Position numbers and translations under genes: made by a program
Notes under the pieces: generated by a model
The model's input: only the letters and a program-made list of their open reading frames with translations
The model's database searches: none
What the model was told of the DNA's origin: nothing
Shown: positions 1-9,528 of the stretch, piece after piece
Layout: each line of letters starts with the position of its first letter
How positions within the stretch are numbered: position 1 is the stretch's first letter
Source of the DNA: Hydrogenophaga taeniospiralis
GTDB lineage: Bacteria > Pseudomonadota > Gammaproteobacteria > Burkholderiales > Burkholderiaceae_C
Direction of reading: 5' to 3'
Assembly: GCF_020510445.1 (NCBI RefSeq)
Contig: NZ_JAHBAG010000001.1
Span: forward strand, 4,440,501 to 4,504,500
DNA length: 64,000 nucleotides

Positions 1-68
1 CAGGCCGCCGTGGTCCACCACGGCGCGGCGATCAGGCCCATGCCACCGTTGTACATCGCGTCGATCAT
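1..68 (-). CDS. nuoH: NuoH, NADH-quinone oxidoreductase subunit H (5' end only)
   Basis: Only the first 22 codons lie in the window; the gene runs off the left edge. The ATG overlaps the nuoG stop in an ATGA, as expected for the next gene of the nuo operon. The visible peptide begins MIDAMYNGGMGLIAAPWW, a short hydrophobic start that fits the first membrane region of NuoH, the quinone-site subunit at the junction of the complex I arms. Identity rests on gene order and this short start. Confidence 0.8.
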   Translation of the reverse strand, partial: MIDAMYNGGMGLIAAPWWTTAA

Positions 69-2215
69 GCACTTGCTCCTTCGACCTGGGCGTTGCCCGT
101 CCGTGCATCGTTCGTGAGTTGCAGCGAGGTGGCGCGACGCACCAGCGAATCGAGCTGGTAGATCGAGGCCACGCAGGGCCGGGACTGGGCAGGTCCGAGA
201 TCGGCAGCGGCCGGGCCAACGCCCGCGTCGGCATTCGACAAACGGGCAGTGGCCACCAACGCCCCGGAAGCCACACCGGGCAGCACCGAAGCCAGCACCG
301 CCTGCGAGGAGTCGGCATCGAAACCCGACAGGCCCAGCAGATTGCCCAGCACGCGCAACACTTTCCAGGCCGGGCGCGTATCGCCCAGCGGACGCACGAC
401 GGCATGGAAACTCTGCAGCCGGCCTTCGGCGTTGACGAAGGAACCCGAGGTCTCGGTGAACGGCGCGATGGGCAGCAGCACATCGCTCAGGTCCAGGTTG
501 GCCTTGAACGGACTGAGCGTGACGACCATGCCACCACACGAACGCAGCCCCTGGGCGCCGACCGCGCTGTCGAACGCCGGCTCGGTGTTGAGCAACAGCG
601 TGGCCTTGAGCGCACCACCCAGCATCTGGCCCGCATGCAGACCACCCTGCCCCGGCACCGCACGCGCCAGCTGGGCACCCACGGTATTCGCGGCCTCGGT
701 GAGGTAGCCGACCGTCGCACCGGTTTGCTGAGCGATCCAGTTGGCCAGGGAGAGCAGGCTGGAAGCCTTCTCGTGGTGGGCCGCGGCATTGCCCAGCAGG
801 ATGGCTTTCTGTTCACCACCCAACAAGGACCGGGCCACGGCGCGGGTCGTGTCATTGACTTCGCCCGCGATGGGCGTCTGCACACCGGTTTCGGCGGCCA
901 CGGCGGCGGCGATGCCCGCGAGCGCCATCACCCAATGATCGCTATCAACCGTCACGGCGTTCGCGATCGGCATCGCCCAGTCCTGCGCCTGGTCGTTGAC
1001 CACGTTCACCTGGGCGCCTTTGCGGGCGGCCTGGCGAATGCGCTGCGCGAACAGCGGATGGTCTTTGCGCAGGTTGGAGCCGACGACCAGCACGCGCTGG
1101 AGCGAGGACAGCGCGGCGATGGGCATGCCCAACCAGCGAGCCGACCCGGCTGCGGCGGTATTGCCGAAGTCCGTCTGGCGCAAGCGGCTGTCGATGTTTT
1201 CACTGCCCAGGCCACGCACCAGGGCACCGGCCAGCGCCAGTTCTTCCAGCGTGCTGTGGGGGCTCGCGAGCAGGCCGATGGCGCCAGCGCCGTGTTCGGC
1301 CTTGAGCTGCTTGAGGCCGTTGGCCACGTATTCGAGCGCGGTCTGCCAGTCCACCGTCTTCCACTCGCCGCCCTGTTTGATCATGGGCGCGGTCAGACGG
1401 TCTTCGCTGTTGACGGCTTCGTAGGAGAAACGGTCACGGTCGGCGATCCAGCACTCGTTGACGGCATCGTTCTCGAACGGCACGACACGCATCACCTTGT
1501 GGTTCTTCACCTGGACGATCAGGTTGGCCCCGGTGCCATCGTGCGGACTCACGCTCTTGCGGCGCGAGAGTTCCCAAGTGCGGGCGCTGTAGCGGAAAGG
1601 CTTGCTGGTGATCGCACCCACGGGGCAGATGTCGATCATGTTGCCCGACAGCTCGGAATCCACCGTGCTGCCGACGAAGGTCTCGATTTCGGCATGCTCA
1701 CCGCGGTGCGACATGCCCAGCTCCATCACACCTGCAATCTCCTGGCCGAAGCGCACACAGCGGGTGCAGTGGATGCAGCGGCTCATCTCCTCCATGGAAA
1801 TCAGCGGCCCCACCTCCTTGTGGAACACCACGCGTTTTTCTTCTTCGTAGCGCGAACCCGAACCGCCATAGCCCACCGCCAGATCCTGCAACTGACACTC
1901 ACCGCCCTGATCGCAGATCGGGCAGTCCAGCGGGTGGTTGATGAGCAGGAATTCCATCACCGACTGCTGGGCCTTGATGGCCTTGTCGCTCTTGGTGCGG
2001 ACGATCATGCCCTGCGTGACCGGCGTGGCGCACGCGGGCATGGGCTTGGGCGCCTTCTCCACGTCCACCAGACACATGCGGCAGTTGGCCGCGATGGAGA
2101 GCTTCTTGTGGTAGCAGAAATGCGGAATGTAAGTGCCCGCCTTTTCGGCGGCATGCATGACCATGCTGCCCGGTGGCACTGCGACCTTCTGGCCGTCGAG
2201 TTCGATTTCAACCAT
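65..2215 (-). CDS. nuoG: NuoG, complex I 75 kDa-type iron-sulfur subunit
   Basis: The 716-residue product is the large peripheral-arm subunit that carries electrons from NuoF/NuoE toward the quinone site. The N-terminus holds a [2Fe-2S] ferredoxin domain (HFCYHKK, then NCRMCLVDV, then PACATPV). It is followed by HPLDCPICDQGGECQLQ and the [4Fe-4S] motif CIHCTRCVRF with ICPVGAIT. The rest is a molybdopterin-oxidoreductase-like fold, here presumably structural. The start at MVEIELDG is chosen because it is the family start. The frame stays open upstream, but that stretch overlaps nuoF and does not resemble NuoG. The stop overlaps nuoH by 4 nt. Confidence 0.95.
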   Translation of the reverse strand: MVEIELDGQKVAVPPGSMVMHAAEKAGTYIPHFCYHKKLSIAANCRMCLVDVEKAPKPMPACATPVTQGMIVRTKSDKAIKAQQSVMEFLLINHPLDCPICDQGGECQLQDLAVGYGGSGSRYEEEKRVVFHKEVGPLISMEEMSRCIHCTRCVRFGQEIAGVMELGMSHRGEHAEIETFVGSTVDSELSGNMIDICPVGAITSKPFRYSARTWELSRRKSVSPHDGTGANLIVQVKNHKVMRVVPFENDAVNECWIADRDRFSYEAVNSEDRLTAPMIKQGGEWKTVDWQTALEYVANGLKQLKAEHGAGAIGLLASPHSTLEELALAGALVRGLGSENIDSRLRQTDFGNTAAAGSARWLGMPIAALSSLQRVLVVGSNLRKDHPLFAQRIRQAARKGAQVNVVNDQAQDWAMPIANAVTVDSDHWVMALAGIAAAVAAETGVQTPIAGEVNDTTRAVARSLLGGEQKAILLGNAAAHHEKASSLLSLANWIAQQTGATVGYLTEAANTVGAQLARAVPGQGGLHAGQMLGGALKATLLLNTEPAFDSAVGAQGLRSCGGMVVTLSPFKANLDLSDVLLPIAPFTETSGSFVNAEGRLQSFHAVVRPLGDTRPAWKVLRVLGNLLGLSGFDADSSQAVLASVLPGVASGALVATARLSNADAGVGPAAADLGPAQSRPCVASIYQLDSLVRRATSLQLTNDARTGNAQVEGASA

Positions 2216-2229
2216 GGTGTGTCCCGCTA

Positions 2230-3591
2230 TCAGACCGTGGCCGGGGCCGACTGCGAAGCAGCGGCATCGGCTTTGATCATGGCCTCGAACTCGGGCCGGA
2301 AATGTTTGATCATGGCGCGCACCGGCATGGCGGCCGCGTCGCCCAGGGCGCAGATGGTGCGGCCCATGATGTTCTCGGCCACGTTGTCCAGCAACGCCAT
2401 GTCGGCCGGCCGGCCTTCGCCGCGGTGGATGCGGTCCACCAGGCGCCAGAGCCAGCCCGTGCCTTCGCGGCAGGGTGTGCACTGACCGCAGCTCTCGTGC
2501 ATGTAGAAGTAGGACAAGCGCTTGAGCGATTCGACCATGCAACGCGAGTCGTCCATCACGATCACGGCGCCCGAGCCGAGCATGGAGCCGGCCTTGGCAA
2601 TGGAGTCGTAGTCCATCGTGCATTCCATGATGATGGATGCGGGCAGCACGGGCGACGACGAGCCACCGGGGATCACGGCCTTGAGCTGGCGACCGGTGCG
2701 CACACCGCCAGCGAGCTCCAGCAGCGTGGCAAACGGCGTGCCCATGGGAACTTCATAGTTGCCCGGGCGCTCCACGTCACCACTGACCGAATAGATCTTG
2801 GTACCGCCGTTGTTGGGTTTGCCGCATTCGAGGTAGGCCTGGCCGCCGTTGCGGATGATCCAGGGCACGGCCGCGAAGGTCTCGGTGTTGTTGATGGTGG
2901 TGGGCTTGCCGTACAGACCGAAGCTGGCCGGGAACGGCGGTTTGAAGCGCGGCTGGCCCTTCTTGCCTTCCAACGATTCGAGCAGCGCGGTCTCTTCACC
3001 GCAGATGTAGGCGCCGAACCCGTGGAACGCGTGCAACTGGAAACTGAAGTTGCTGCCCAGAATCTTGTCACCCAGGAAGCCCGCAGCGCGCGCTTCTTCC
3101 AGAGCGGCCTCGAAGCGGTCGTAGACCTCGAAGATCTCGCCGTGGATGTAGTTGTAGCCCACGCTGATGCCCATGGCATACGCCGCGATGGCCATGCCCT
3201 CGATGACGATGTGCGGGTTGAACATCAGGATGTCGCGGTCCTTGCAGGTCCCCGGCTCGCCTTCGTCCGAATTGCACACGAGGTACTTCTGACCCGGGAA
3301 CTGACGCGGCATGAAGCTCCACTTCAGACCGGTCGGGAAACCCGCACCACCGCGTCCACGCAGCGCGGACTCTTTCACGGTGGCGATCACCTGATCCTGC
3401 GTGAGGCCCTCGGCGCCGTCCTGGCCCAGCACCTTGCGCAGGGCCTGGTAGCCGCCACGCGCCACGTAGTCCTGCAGCGACCAGTTGTTGCCGTTGAGCC
3501 CGGCATAGATCTGCGGATTGATGTGGCGGTCGTGGAAACAGGTCTGCACGCCGGTGGCGCGGAACTGCGAAATCACCTGTTCTGCATTCAT
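2230..3591 (-). CDS. nuoF: NuoF, NADH-binding subunit of complex I
   Basis: The 453-residue NADH- and FMN-binding subunit oxidises NADH and passes electrons to its [4Fe-4S] cluster. The glycine-rich nucleotide motif [13 protein letters not shown] is near residue 65, and the cluster motif [14 protein letters not shown] is in the C-terminal part. Length is normal for the family. The start is the ATG of [10 protein letters not shown], whose first bases form an ATGA overlap with the nuoE stop, a sign of translational coupling. A 14-nt gap separates it from nuoG. Confidence 0.96.
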   Translation of the reverse strand: MNAEQVISQFRATGVQTCFHDRHINPQIYAGLNGNNWSLQDYVARGGYQALRKVLGQDGAEGLTQDQVIATVKESALRGRGGAGFPTGLKWSFMPRQFPGQKYLVCNSDEGEPGTCKDRDILMFNPHIVIEGMAIAAYAMGISVGYNYIHGEIFEVYDRFEAALEEARAAGFLGDKILGSNFSFQLHAFHGFGAYICGEETALLESLEGKKGQPRFKPPFPASFGLYGKPTTINNTETFAAVPWIIRNGGQAYLECGKPNNGGTKIYSVSGDVERPGNYEVPMGTPFATLLELAGGVRTGRQLKAVIPGGSSSPVLPASIIMECTMDYDSIAKAGSMLGSGAVIVMDDSRCMVESLKRLSYFYMHESCGQCTPCREGTGWLWRLVDRIHRGEGRPADMALLDNVAENIMGRTICALGDAAAMPVRAMIKHFRPEFEAMIKADAAASQSAPATV

Positions 3592-4112
3592 GCCTTGGCC
3601 TCCGCGGCCTTCAGACCGTCGATCAGCTGGTCGAGTTTCTCGTTGCTCATGAAGCTGCACATGTGGCGGTCGTTGACCAGCATCACCGGCGAGTCGGCGC
3701 ACGCGCCCAGGCATTCGCTCTGCTGCAGGGTGAACAGGCCGTCGACCGTGGTTTCGCCCATGGCAATGCCCAGCTTGTGCTCCAGATGGGCCAGCGCCTT
3801 GTTGCCGTCGCGCAGTTGGCACGGCAGGTTGGTGCAGACGTTGAGCTTGTACTTGCCCACCGGCCGCTGGTTGTACATGTTGTAGAAGGTCGTGACCTCG
3901 TGCACCGCCATAGGCGCCATGTCGAGGTAGGCGGCGATCGCCTTTTCAGCGGCCAGGCTCACGTGGCCCTGCTCCTGCTGCACGATGGCCAGACAGGCCA
4001 TGACGGCCGACTGCTTCTGGTCCGCGGGGTACTTGGCCACTTCGCGCGCAAAGCGCTGCAGCGTGGCGTCGGCGAGCGTCGCGGCGCTCACGGCTTGGGT
4101 CTCAGAGATCAT
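3588..4112 (-). CDS. nuoE: NuoE, complex I 24 kDa-type subunit
   Basis: This 174-residue thioredoxin-fold subunit carries a [2Fe-2S] cluster. The four expected cysteines are present in CTNLPC and, about 35 residues on, ECLGAC. It pairs with NuoF to form the NADH-dehydrogenase tip of the peripheral arm. Both ends overlap the neighbours (nuoD stop/nuoE start and nuoE stop/nuoF start) by four bases, so the genes are translated as a tight unit. Confidence 0.96.
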   Translation of the reverse strand: MISETQAVSAATLADATLQRFAREVAKYPADQKQSAVMACLAIVQQEQGHVSLAAEKAIAAYLDMAPMAVHEVTTFYNMYNQRPVGKYKLNVCTNLPCQLRDGNKALAHLEHKLGIAMGETTVDGLFTLQQSECLGACADSPVMLVNDRHMCSFMSNEKLDQLIDGLKAAEAKA

Positions 4113-5362
4113 CGGTCAATCTCTCCAAAAACGATGTCCATGGTGCCGATGATGGCGACCGCGTCGGCCAGCATGTGACCTTTGGCCATCTCGTCCATGG
4201 TGGACAGGTGGGCAAAACCGGGGGCGCGGATCTTCAGGCGGTACGGCTTGTTGGCGCCGTCGCTCACGAGGTAGATACCGAACTCGCCCTTGGGATGTTC
4301 GACGGCCGCATAAGCCTCGCCTTCAGGCACGTGAAAACCTTCGGTGAAGAGCTTGAAGTGGTGGATCAGCTCTTCCATGCTCGACTTCATCGCTTCGCGA
4401 GAAGGCGGTGCCACCTTGTGGTTGTCGGTGATGACCGGACCCGGGTTCACGCGCAGCCAGTCCACACACTGCTTGATGATGCGGTTGGACTGCTTCATCT
4501 CTTCCATGCGGACGAGGTAGCGGTCGTAGGTATCACCGGTCTTGCCGACCGGGATGTCGAAGTCCATGCGGTCGTACACGTCGTACGGCTGCTTCTTGCG
4601 CAGGTCCCAGGCGATGCCGGAGCCGCGCAGCATGGGGCCGGTCATACCGAGGTTGAGCGCACGCTCTGGCGTCACCACACCGATGCCGACGGTGCGCTGT
4701 TTCCAGATGCGGTTGTCGGTCAGCAGCGTGTGGTATTCGGCCAGGTAGGTCGGGAAACGCTGCGTGAAGTCGTCGATGAAGTCGAGCAGCGAACCCTGGC
4801 GGTTCGTGTTGAGCTCGGCCATGGCCTTGGCATTGCGGATCTTGCTGTGCTTGTACTGCGGCATCGTGTCCGGCAGGTCGCGGTACACACCGCCCGGACG
4901 GAAGTAGGCCGCGTGCATGCGCGCGCCCGACACCGCTTCGTACATGTCGAACAGGTCTTCGCGCTCGCGGAACGCATAGATCAGGATGGTCGAGCTGCCG
5001 CAGTCGTTGCCGTGCGAGCCCAGCCACATCAGGTGGTTGAGCAGACGGGTGATCTCGCTGAACATCACGCGGATGTACTGCGCGCGGATCGGCACTTCGA
5101 TGCCCAGCAGCTTCTCGATGGCCAGGCAGTAAGCGTGCTCGTTGCACATCATCGAGACGTAGTCCAACCGGTCCATGTAGGGCAGCGACTGGATGAAGGT
5201 CTTGTGTTCGGCCAGCTTTTCGGTGGCGCGGTGCAACAGGCCGATGTGCGGGTCGGCGCGCTGCACGACCTCACCATCGAGCTCCAGCACCAGGCGCAAC
5301 ACGCCGTGCGCGGCCGGGTGCTGCGGACCGAAGTTCAGTGTGTAGTTCTTGATTTCAGCCAT
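4109..5362 (-). CDS. nuoD: NuoD, complex I 49 kDa-type subunit
   Basis: The 417-residue product is the quinone-proximal subunit related to the large subunit of [NiFe] hydrogenases, here without metal ligands. It contains the family start [18 protein letters not shown], and the tail ends with the typical [12 protein letters not shown]. The start is set at [11 protein letters not shown]. An ATG nine codons upstream would add GC-rich sequence from the repeat that precedes the gene. The stop overlaps nuoE by four bases. Confidence 0.96.
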   Translation of the reverse strand: MAEIKNYTLNFGPQHPAAHGVLRLVLELDGEVVQRADPHIGLLHRATEKLAEHKTFIQSLPYMDRLDYVSMMCNEHAYCLAIEKLLGIEVPIRAQYIRVMFSEITRLLNHLMWLGSHGNDCGSSTILIYAFREREDLFDMYEAVSGARMHAAYFRPGGVYRDLPDTMPQYKHSKIRNAKAMAELNTNRQGSLLDFIDDFTQRFPTYLAEYHTLLTDNRIWKQRTVGIGVVTPERALNLGMTGPMLRGSGIAWDLRKKQPYDVYDRMDFDIPVGKTGDTYDRYLVRMEEMKQSNRIIKQCVDWLRVNPGPVITDNHKVAPPSREAMKSSMEELIHHFKLFTEGFHVPEGEAYAAVEHPKGEFGIYLVSDGANKPYRLKIRAPGFAHLSTMDEMAKGHMLADAVAIIGTMDIVFGEIDR

Positions 5363-5366
5363 GACA

Positions 5367-5418
5367 GGGCTCCCGCCGGGCCGCCCCAAGGGCGCCCTGC
5401 GCCCCCATGGGGGGCAGC
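5367..5418. repeat. GC-rich palindromic repeat, family A (nuoD-nuoC gap)
   Basis: The 92-nt gap between nuoC and nuoD breaks an otherwise overlapping operon. It holds a GC-rich element with CCGGGCCGCCCCAAG followed by CCCCCATGGGGGG. The first string recurs inside nirF near 22.91 kb, and CCCCC-AGGGGG-type palindromes recur at about a dozen other sites. It does not encode anything and is probably a dispersed intergenic repeat unit. Confidence 0.65.
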
Positions 5419-5454
5419 GAATACATGAAGTGATGAGCGTGGGGGCGGTTCATG

Positions 5455-6075
5455 TCAGTGAAGTCCGCCGTAGTTGTCTTCGCGAATCACACGCGGTGTG
5501 ACCTCACGCGGCTCGATCGTGACCGGCTCGTAGACCACCCGCGCGCGCTCGGCGTCGTAGCGCATCTCGACGTGGCCCGACAGCGGGAAGTCCTTGCGGA
5601 AGGGGTGGCCGATGAATCCGTAGTCGGTCAGGATGCGCCGCAGGTCGTTGTGACCTTCGAACACGATGCCATAAAGATCGAAAGCCTCGCGCTCGTACCA
5701 GTTGGCCGAAGCCCAAAGTTCCGACACCGATGCCACGACGGGGAAATCGTCTTCGGGACAGAACACGCGAACCCGCACCCGATGGTTGAGGCTGACGGAC
5801 AGCAGATGCACCACGACAGCGAAACGCGGCCCCTCCCAGCGGCCGTCGCCATAGGTGGAGTAGTCCATGCCACACAGATCGATCAGTTGCTCGAACCGGG
5901 TTTGCGGCGCGTCACGCAGCGTCTGCATCACCGCCTGGTAGTCGGCAGCGGCCACCACCAGCGTGACCTCACCGCGTTCAACGTCGATCGACTGCGCCCG
6001 CTCGCCCAGCAAAGCGGTCAGTGAAGCCTGGATGGCCTCGGGGCTGGTTGTGTAGGTCGTGGCTGTCTCGCTCAT
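5455..6075 (-). CDS. nuoC: NuoC, complex I 30 kDa-type subunit
   Basis: The 206-residue peripheral-arm subunit contacts NuoD and NuoB near the quinone site. The conserved core reads [20 protein letters not shown] then RRILTDYGF and GHPFRKDFP. The start ATG ([10 protein letters not shown]) follows an AGAAAGAC stretch in the short gap from nuoB. The enclosing frame is open upstream, but that part overlaps nuoB and is not NuoC-like. Confidence 0.95.
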   Translation of the reverse strand: MSETATTYTTSPEAIQASLTALLGERAQSIDVERGEVTLVVAAADYQAVMQTLRDAPQTRFEQLIDLCGMDYSTYGDGRWEGPRFAVVVHLLSVSLNHRVRVRVFCPEDDFPVVASVSELWASANWYEREAFDLYGIVFEGHNDLRRILTDYGFIGHPFRKDFPLSGHVEMRYDAERARVVYEPVTIEPREVTPRVIREDNYGGLH

Positions 6076-6115
6076 GAACCGTCTTTCTGGACTTGAACCC
6101 GTGGACCGCAGCCGC

Positions 6116-6595
6116 TCAGGCACGCGCGATGGTGTTGGTGCGGCGGATCTTCTGCTGCAGCTGGATGATTCCGTACAACAGCGCTTCGGCCGTGGGCGGA
6201 CAGCCCGGCACATAGACGTCAACCGGCACGATCCGGTCGCAACCGCGCACCACCGAGTAGCTGTAGTGGTAATAGCCACCGCCATTGGCGCACGACCCCA
6301 TGGAGAGCACCCAGCGCGGCTCGGCCATCTGGTCGTAGACCTTGCGCAGCGCCGGCGCCATCTTGTTGCACAGGGTGCCGGCCACGATCATCAAGTCGGA
6401 CTGGCGCGGACTGGCACGAAACACCTCGGCGCCGAAACGCCCCAGGTCGTAACGCGCGGTGGCCGCATGCATCATCTCCACCGCGCAACAGGCCAGACCG
6501 AAAGTCATGGGCCACAGCGATCCGGTCTTGGCCCAGTTCACCACCGAGTCATAACTCGTGGTGACAAAACCTTCCTTGAAAACGCCTTCAATCAT
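6116..6595 (-). CDS. nuoB: NuoB, complex I 20 kDa-type subunit (cluster N2)
   Basis: The 159-residue product carries the terminal [4Fe-4S] cluster N2 that reduces quinone. The tandem-cysteine motif [10 protein letters not shown], the later [17 protein letters not shown] and the final [13 protein letters not shown] are all visible. Length matches the beta-proteobacterial form. It lies 36 nt after nuoA and 40 nt before nuoC in the same operon. Confidence 0.96.
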   Translation of the reverse strand: MIEGVFKEGFVTTSYDSVVNWAKTGSLWPMTFGLACCAVEMMHAATARYDLGRFGAEVFRASPRQSDLMIVAGTLCNKMAPALRKVYDQMAEPRWVLSMGSCANGGGYYHYSYSVVRGCDRIVPVDVYVPGCPPTAEALLYGIIQLQQKIRRTNTIARA

Positions 6596-6631
6596 GAGCT
6601 GCTCCGGTGATCCCGCACGTGTTGCTATTCA

Positions 6632-6991
6632 TCATTCCCAATCCAGCGCACCTTTTTTCCACTCATAAGCAAAGCCTACGGTCAGAATGGCCAGGAAGAC
6701 CACCCCCGCCAGAAAACCGGTGACGCCGATGTCGGAAAAGGCCACGGCCCAGGGGATGAGAAACGCGATTTCGAGATCGAACAGAATGAAGAGAATGGCC
6801 ACCAGGTAGTAGCGCACATCGAACTTCATGCGGGCATCTTCGAAAGCCTCGAAGCCGCATTCGTAAGGAGAGTTCTTTTCCGCGTCCGGGCGGTTGGGGC
6901 CTAGGATGTAGCCCAGGACCTGGGGGATGATCCCGATAGCGATACCCACCAAAATGAACAAGAGCACGGGAAGGTATTGTTCGAGACTCAT
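6632..6991 (-). CDS. nuoA: NuoA, complex I membrane subunit A
   Basis: This 119-residue subunit has three membrane segments (about 6-27, 60-82 and 88-108). It shows the signature [23 protein letters not shown] split by the first loop. It opens the nuo operon. The start [10 protein letters not shown] gives the normal length; an upstream ATG would add 15 unrelated residues. A tRNA-Leu gene lies 49 nt upstream on the same strand. Confidence 0.95.
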   Translation of the reverse strand: MSLEQYLPVLLFILVGIAIGIIPQVLGYILGPNRPDAEKNSPYECGFEAFEDARMKFDVRYYLVAILFILFDLEIAFLIPWAVAFSDIGVTGFLAGVVFLAILTVGFAYEWKKGALDWE

Positions 6992-7040
6992 CTTGGGTAA
7001 GTTCCGCTGACATGGCTCACGGGCCATGTTGTCCAAAGAT

Positions 7041-7125
7041 TGGTGCCGACGGCGAGACTCGAACTCGCACAGCTTTCGCCACTACCCCCTCAAGATAGCG
7101 TGTCTACCAATTTCACCACGTCGGC
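7041..7125 (-). tRNA. tRNA-Leu (anticodon GAG)
   Basis: The reverse strand folds as an 85-nt class II tRNA with the 3' CCA encoded. The acceptor stem pairs GCCGACG with CGTCGGC. The D arm contains AATTGGTAGACA. The anticodon stem CTATC/GGTAG encloses TTGAGGG, giving GAG. A variable arm GGCGAAAGC and the T arm GAGTTCGAGTCTC follow. It reads CUC/CUU leucine codons. It lies between secG and nuoA on the same strand, a common beta-proteobacterial order. Confidence 0.95.
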
Positions 7126-7296
7126 TGGGTCTGCATTGTCTGGCTCACGAGGGTCGGTGTGAGCCTTGCTGACAACCCATAGAGTTTACCCTGAATCCAC
7201 CTTGATTTTCGGGGGCACACCATGGTTTTTCAAACCGTATCGGTAGAGTGGCGCGGCGGGAAAGCCGCCCTATACCACCGATCGATTTCGCAAGAA

Positions 7297-7704
7297 TTAC
7301 TTGCCTGGAATCTGCGCGGCGCCAGTGCCCGCGGGTTGCGCATCCGCAGCAGGAGCCGGGGCCGCTGGCTGACCCGGCTTGGAGTCGGGAATCTGGGCCG
7401 CGGCCGGCTGCTGCGCGGGCACGGCTGCCCCCTCCAGCACGCTGCCCGAACTCGGCGCCTCACGCAGGTTGCCGAAGTAGGCCAACCCCAGTGTGCAGGA
7501 AAGGAAGATGCCAGCCAGCACGGCCGTGCTGCGGGACAGGAAGTTCGCCCCTCCGGAGGCGCCGAACAGGCTGGCCGAACCGGCGCCACCACCAAAGGCC
7601 GCGCCCGCATCGGCACCTTTGCCGTGCTGCATCAGGATCAGGCCGATCATGCCGAGCGCGGAAAGAACCTGCACCGCGAGGAGGATGGTCAACAAAACAT
7701 TCAT
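7297..7704 (-). CDS. secG: SecG, preprotein translocase subunit
   Basis: The 135-residue membrane protein has two transmembrane helices (about 3-25 and 53-75). Between them is the typical loop GKGADAGAAFGGGAGSASLF followed by GASGG. It assists SecYEG during export. The C-terminal half after residue 80 is a low-complexity Pro/Ala/Gln tail, usual in this lineage. It lies 36 nt after tpiA. The 170 nt between it and the tRNA hold no gene I can support. Confidence 0.93.
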   Translation of the reverse strand: MNVLLTILLAVQVLSALGMIGLILMQHGKGADAGAAFGGGAGSASLFGASGGANFLSRSTAVLAGIFLSCTLGLAYFGNLREAPSSGSVLEGAAVPAQQPAAAQIPDSKPGQPAAPAPAADAQPAGTGAAQIPGK

Positions 7705-7740
7705 TTATTTCTCCGGAATGGTGGGAAACGTGTCCAGGGC

Positions 7741-8487
7741 TCAACGCGCCGCGGCCACGATCTGCAAAAAGTCCGCGGCCTTGAGCGACGCACCGCCGAT
7801 CAGACCGCCATCGATGTCGGGCTGCGCCAGCAGGCTCGCCGCATTGGCCGCATTCATGCTGCCGCCGTAGAGGATGTGCACGCGCTCGGGGTGTTGCGTG
7901 GCCGCCGAAAGCTGGGCCCGCAGCACGGCGTGCACTTGCTGGGCCATCTCGGGCGTGGCGGTCTTGCCGGTGCCGATGGCCCACACGGGTTCGTAGGCCA
8001 CCACGATTTCGCTGATGCAGTGGGCCACCGTGTGGATCACCGCCGCCAGCTGCCGCTTGACCACGAGCTCGGTCTGGCCCGCTTCACGCTCGTCCAGGGT
8101 TTCACCCACGCACACGATGGGCGTGACGCCGGCCGCCAGCGCGCGCTGCGCCTTCGCCGCCACCAGGGCATCGGTCTCGCCGTGGTACTGGCGGCGCTCG
8201 GAGTGGCCGACGATGGCGTAGCGGCAACCGAAGTCCTTGAGCATGGCCACGCTCACCTCGCCGGTGTACGCACCTTGCTCATGGGCCGAAACGTCTTGTG
8301 CACCCCAGGCCACGGGGCTGCCCTGCAGCAACGACTGCAGCTGTGCCAGATAGGGAGCGGGGGCGCACAAGGCCATGTCGGCCGCGGGCTCAGAGCCCTG
8401 CAGACCGTCGAGCATGGCCTTGACCAAGGCTTCGTTGGCGGCCAGCGAGCCGTTCATCTTCCAGTTGCCAGCGATCAGTTTTTTCAT
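7741..8487 (-). CDS. tpiA: Triosephosphate isomerase
   Basis: The 248-residue glycolytic TIM barrel interconverts dihydroxyacetone phosphate and glyceraldehyde 3-phosphate. The start [13 protein letters not shown] includes the substrate lysine. The catalytic histidine region IVGHSERR, the catalytic glutamate in [13 protein letters not shown] and the phosphate loop [12 protein letters not shown] are all present. An ATG 12 codons upstream is less likely because the family begins at MKKLIAGNW. Confidence 0.97.
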   Translation of the reverse strand: MKKLIAGNWKMNGSLAANEALVKAMLDGLQGSEPAADMALCAPAPYLAQLQSLLQGSPVAWGAQDVSAHEQGAYTGEVSVAMLKDFGCRYAIVGHSERRQYHGETDALVAAKAQRALAAGVTPIVCVGETLDEREAGQTELVVKRQLAAVIHTVAHCISEIVVAYEPVWAIGTGKTATPEMAQQVHAVLRAQLSAATQHPERVHILYGGSMNAANAASLLAQPDIDGGLIGGASLKAADFLQIVAAAR

Positions 8488-8519
8488 GGGATTCACTCCA
8501 GCTTGACGACGCACACCGG

Positions 8520-9509
8520 TCACGCCCAGGTCAGGACGAGCTTGCCGATGTGGCGGTTGGATTCCATCAGTTCGTGCGCGGCCGCAGCGTCACCGGCGTC
8601 AAACACCCGGTAGATCACGGGCTTGATGCGACCACTGGCCAGCAACGGCCAGACGTGTTCACGCAAGGCACTCGCGATCGCCGCCTTGAAGACCACCGGA
8701 CGCGGACGCAGGGTCGAGCCGGTGATGGTCAGCCGGCGCCGCAGCACCGTGCCAGCGTTGATCTCGGCTTTGACGCCACCCTGCACCGCGATGAAGACCA
8801 GCCGGCCATCCTCGGCCAGGCAGTCCAGCTCACGCGCCACGTAGCTGCCGGCCACCATGTCGAGCACCACGTTGACGCCGCGTCCTTCGGTGAAGTCAGC
8901 CACGGCGCGCACGAAGTCCTGCGTCTTGTAATTGATGGCGTGGTCGGCCCCCAGCGCCAGACAGGCCGCGCACTTGTCGTCGCTGCCCGCGGTGGCGATC
9001 ACGCGTGCGCCCAGGGCCTTGGCCATCTGGATGGCGGTCACGCCGATGCCGCTGGTGCCGCCTTGGATCAACAGGGTTTCACCGGCCTGCAAACGGGCGC
9101 GATCAAACACATTGCTCCAGACGGTGAAGAAGGTCTCGGGCAAGGAGGCCGCAGCCACATCGTCCAGACCTTCAGGGACCGGCAGGCACTGCGCCACCGG
9201 TGCCACGCAGTACTGGGCATAACCGCCGCCCGCCACCAGCGCACAGACGCGGTCGCCGACCCGGAATCCGGCCGCCGCCATGGCCGCGGCGTCGCCCGAC
9301 TCGATCACGCCCGCCACTTCGAGGCCGGGAATGTCGGACGCACCGGGTGGCACGGGGTAGTTGCCGGTGCGTTGCAGCACGTCGGGCCGGTTGACCCCCG
9401 ATGCAGCGACGCGGATGAGCAGCTCGCCCTCGCCCGCTTCGGGCATGGGACGATCGCACAGGCGCAGCACCTCGGGCGCGCCAAAGGCGCTGATTTCAAC
9501 GGCTTTCAT
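8520..9509 (-). CDS. Zinc-free NAD(P)H quinone oxidoreductase, PIG3 type
   Basis: The 329-residue medium-chain dehydrogenase lacks zinc ligands. It has the N-terminal GroES-like domain ([16 protein letters not shown]) and a Rossmann domain with [15 protein letters not shown]. These are typical of the PIG3/quinone oxidoreductase branch, which reduces quinones or enals with NADPH. Substrate cannot be told from sequence. It lies between pnp and tpiA, 32 nt from tpiA, so it may be co-transcribed. Confidence 0.85.
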   Translation of the reverse strand: MKAVEISAFGAPEVLRLCDRPMPEAGEGELLIRVAASGVNRPDVLQRTGNYPVPPGASDIPGLEVAGVIESGDAAAMAAAGFRVGDRVCALVAGGGYAQYCVAPVAQCLPVPEGLDDVAAASLPETFFTVWSNVFDRARLQAGETLLIQGGTSGIGVTAIQMAKALGARVIATAGSDDKCAACLALGADHAINYKTQDFVRAVADFTEGRGVNVVLDMVAGSYVARELDCLAEDGRLVFIAVQGGVKAEINAGTVLRRRLTITGSTLRPRPVVFKAAIASALREHVWPLLASGRIKPVIYRVFDAGDAAAAHELMESNRHIGKLVLTWA

Positions 9510-9528
9510 GACCAGACGTGCGCGCGAC

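Noticed and set aside
119-2485. Long plus-strand open frame opposite nuoG and nuoF
   Set aside because: It is antisense to clearly conserved genes, His/Arg/Gly rich, and typical of the open reverse frames that high-GC coding sequence produces.
2216-2623. Extended open frame upstream of nuoG that would give an 852-residue protein
   Set aside because: The extra 136 codons overlap nuoF on the same strand, have no NuoG similarity, and the family start MVEIELDGQ lies at 2215.
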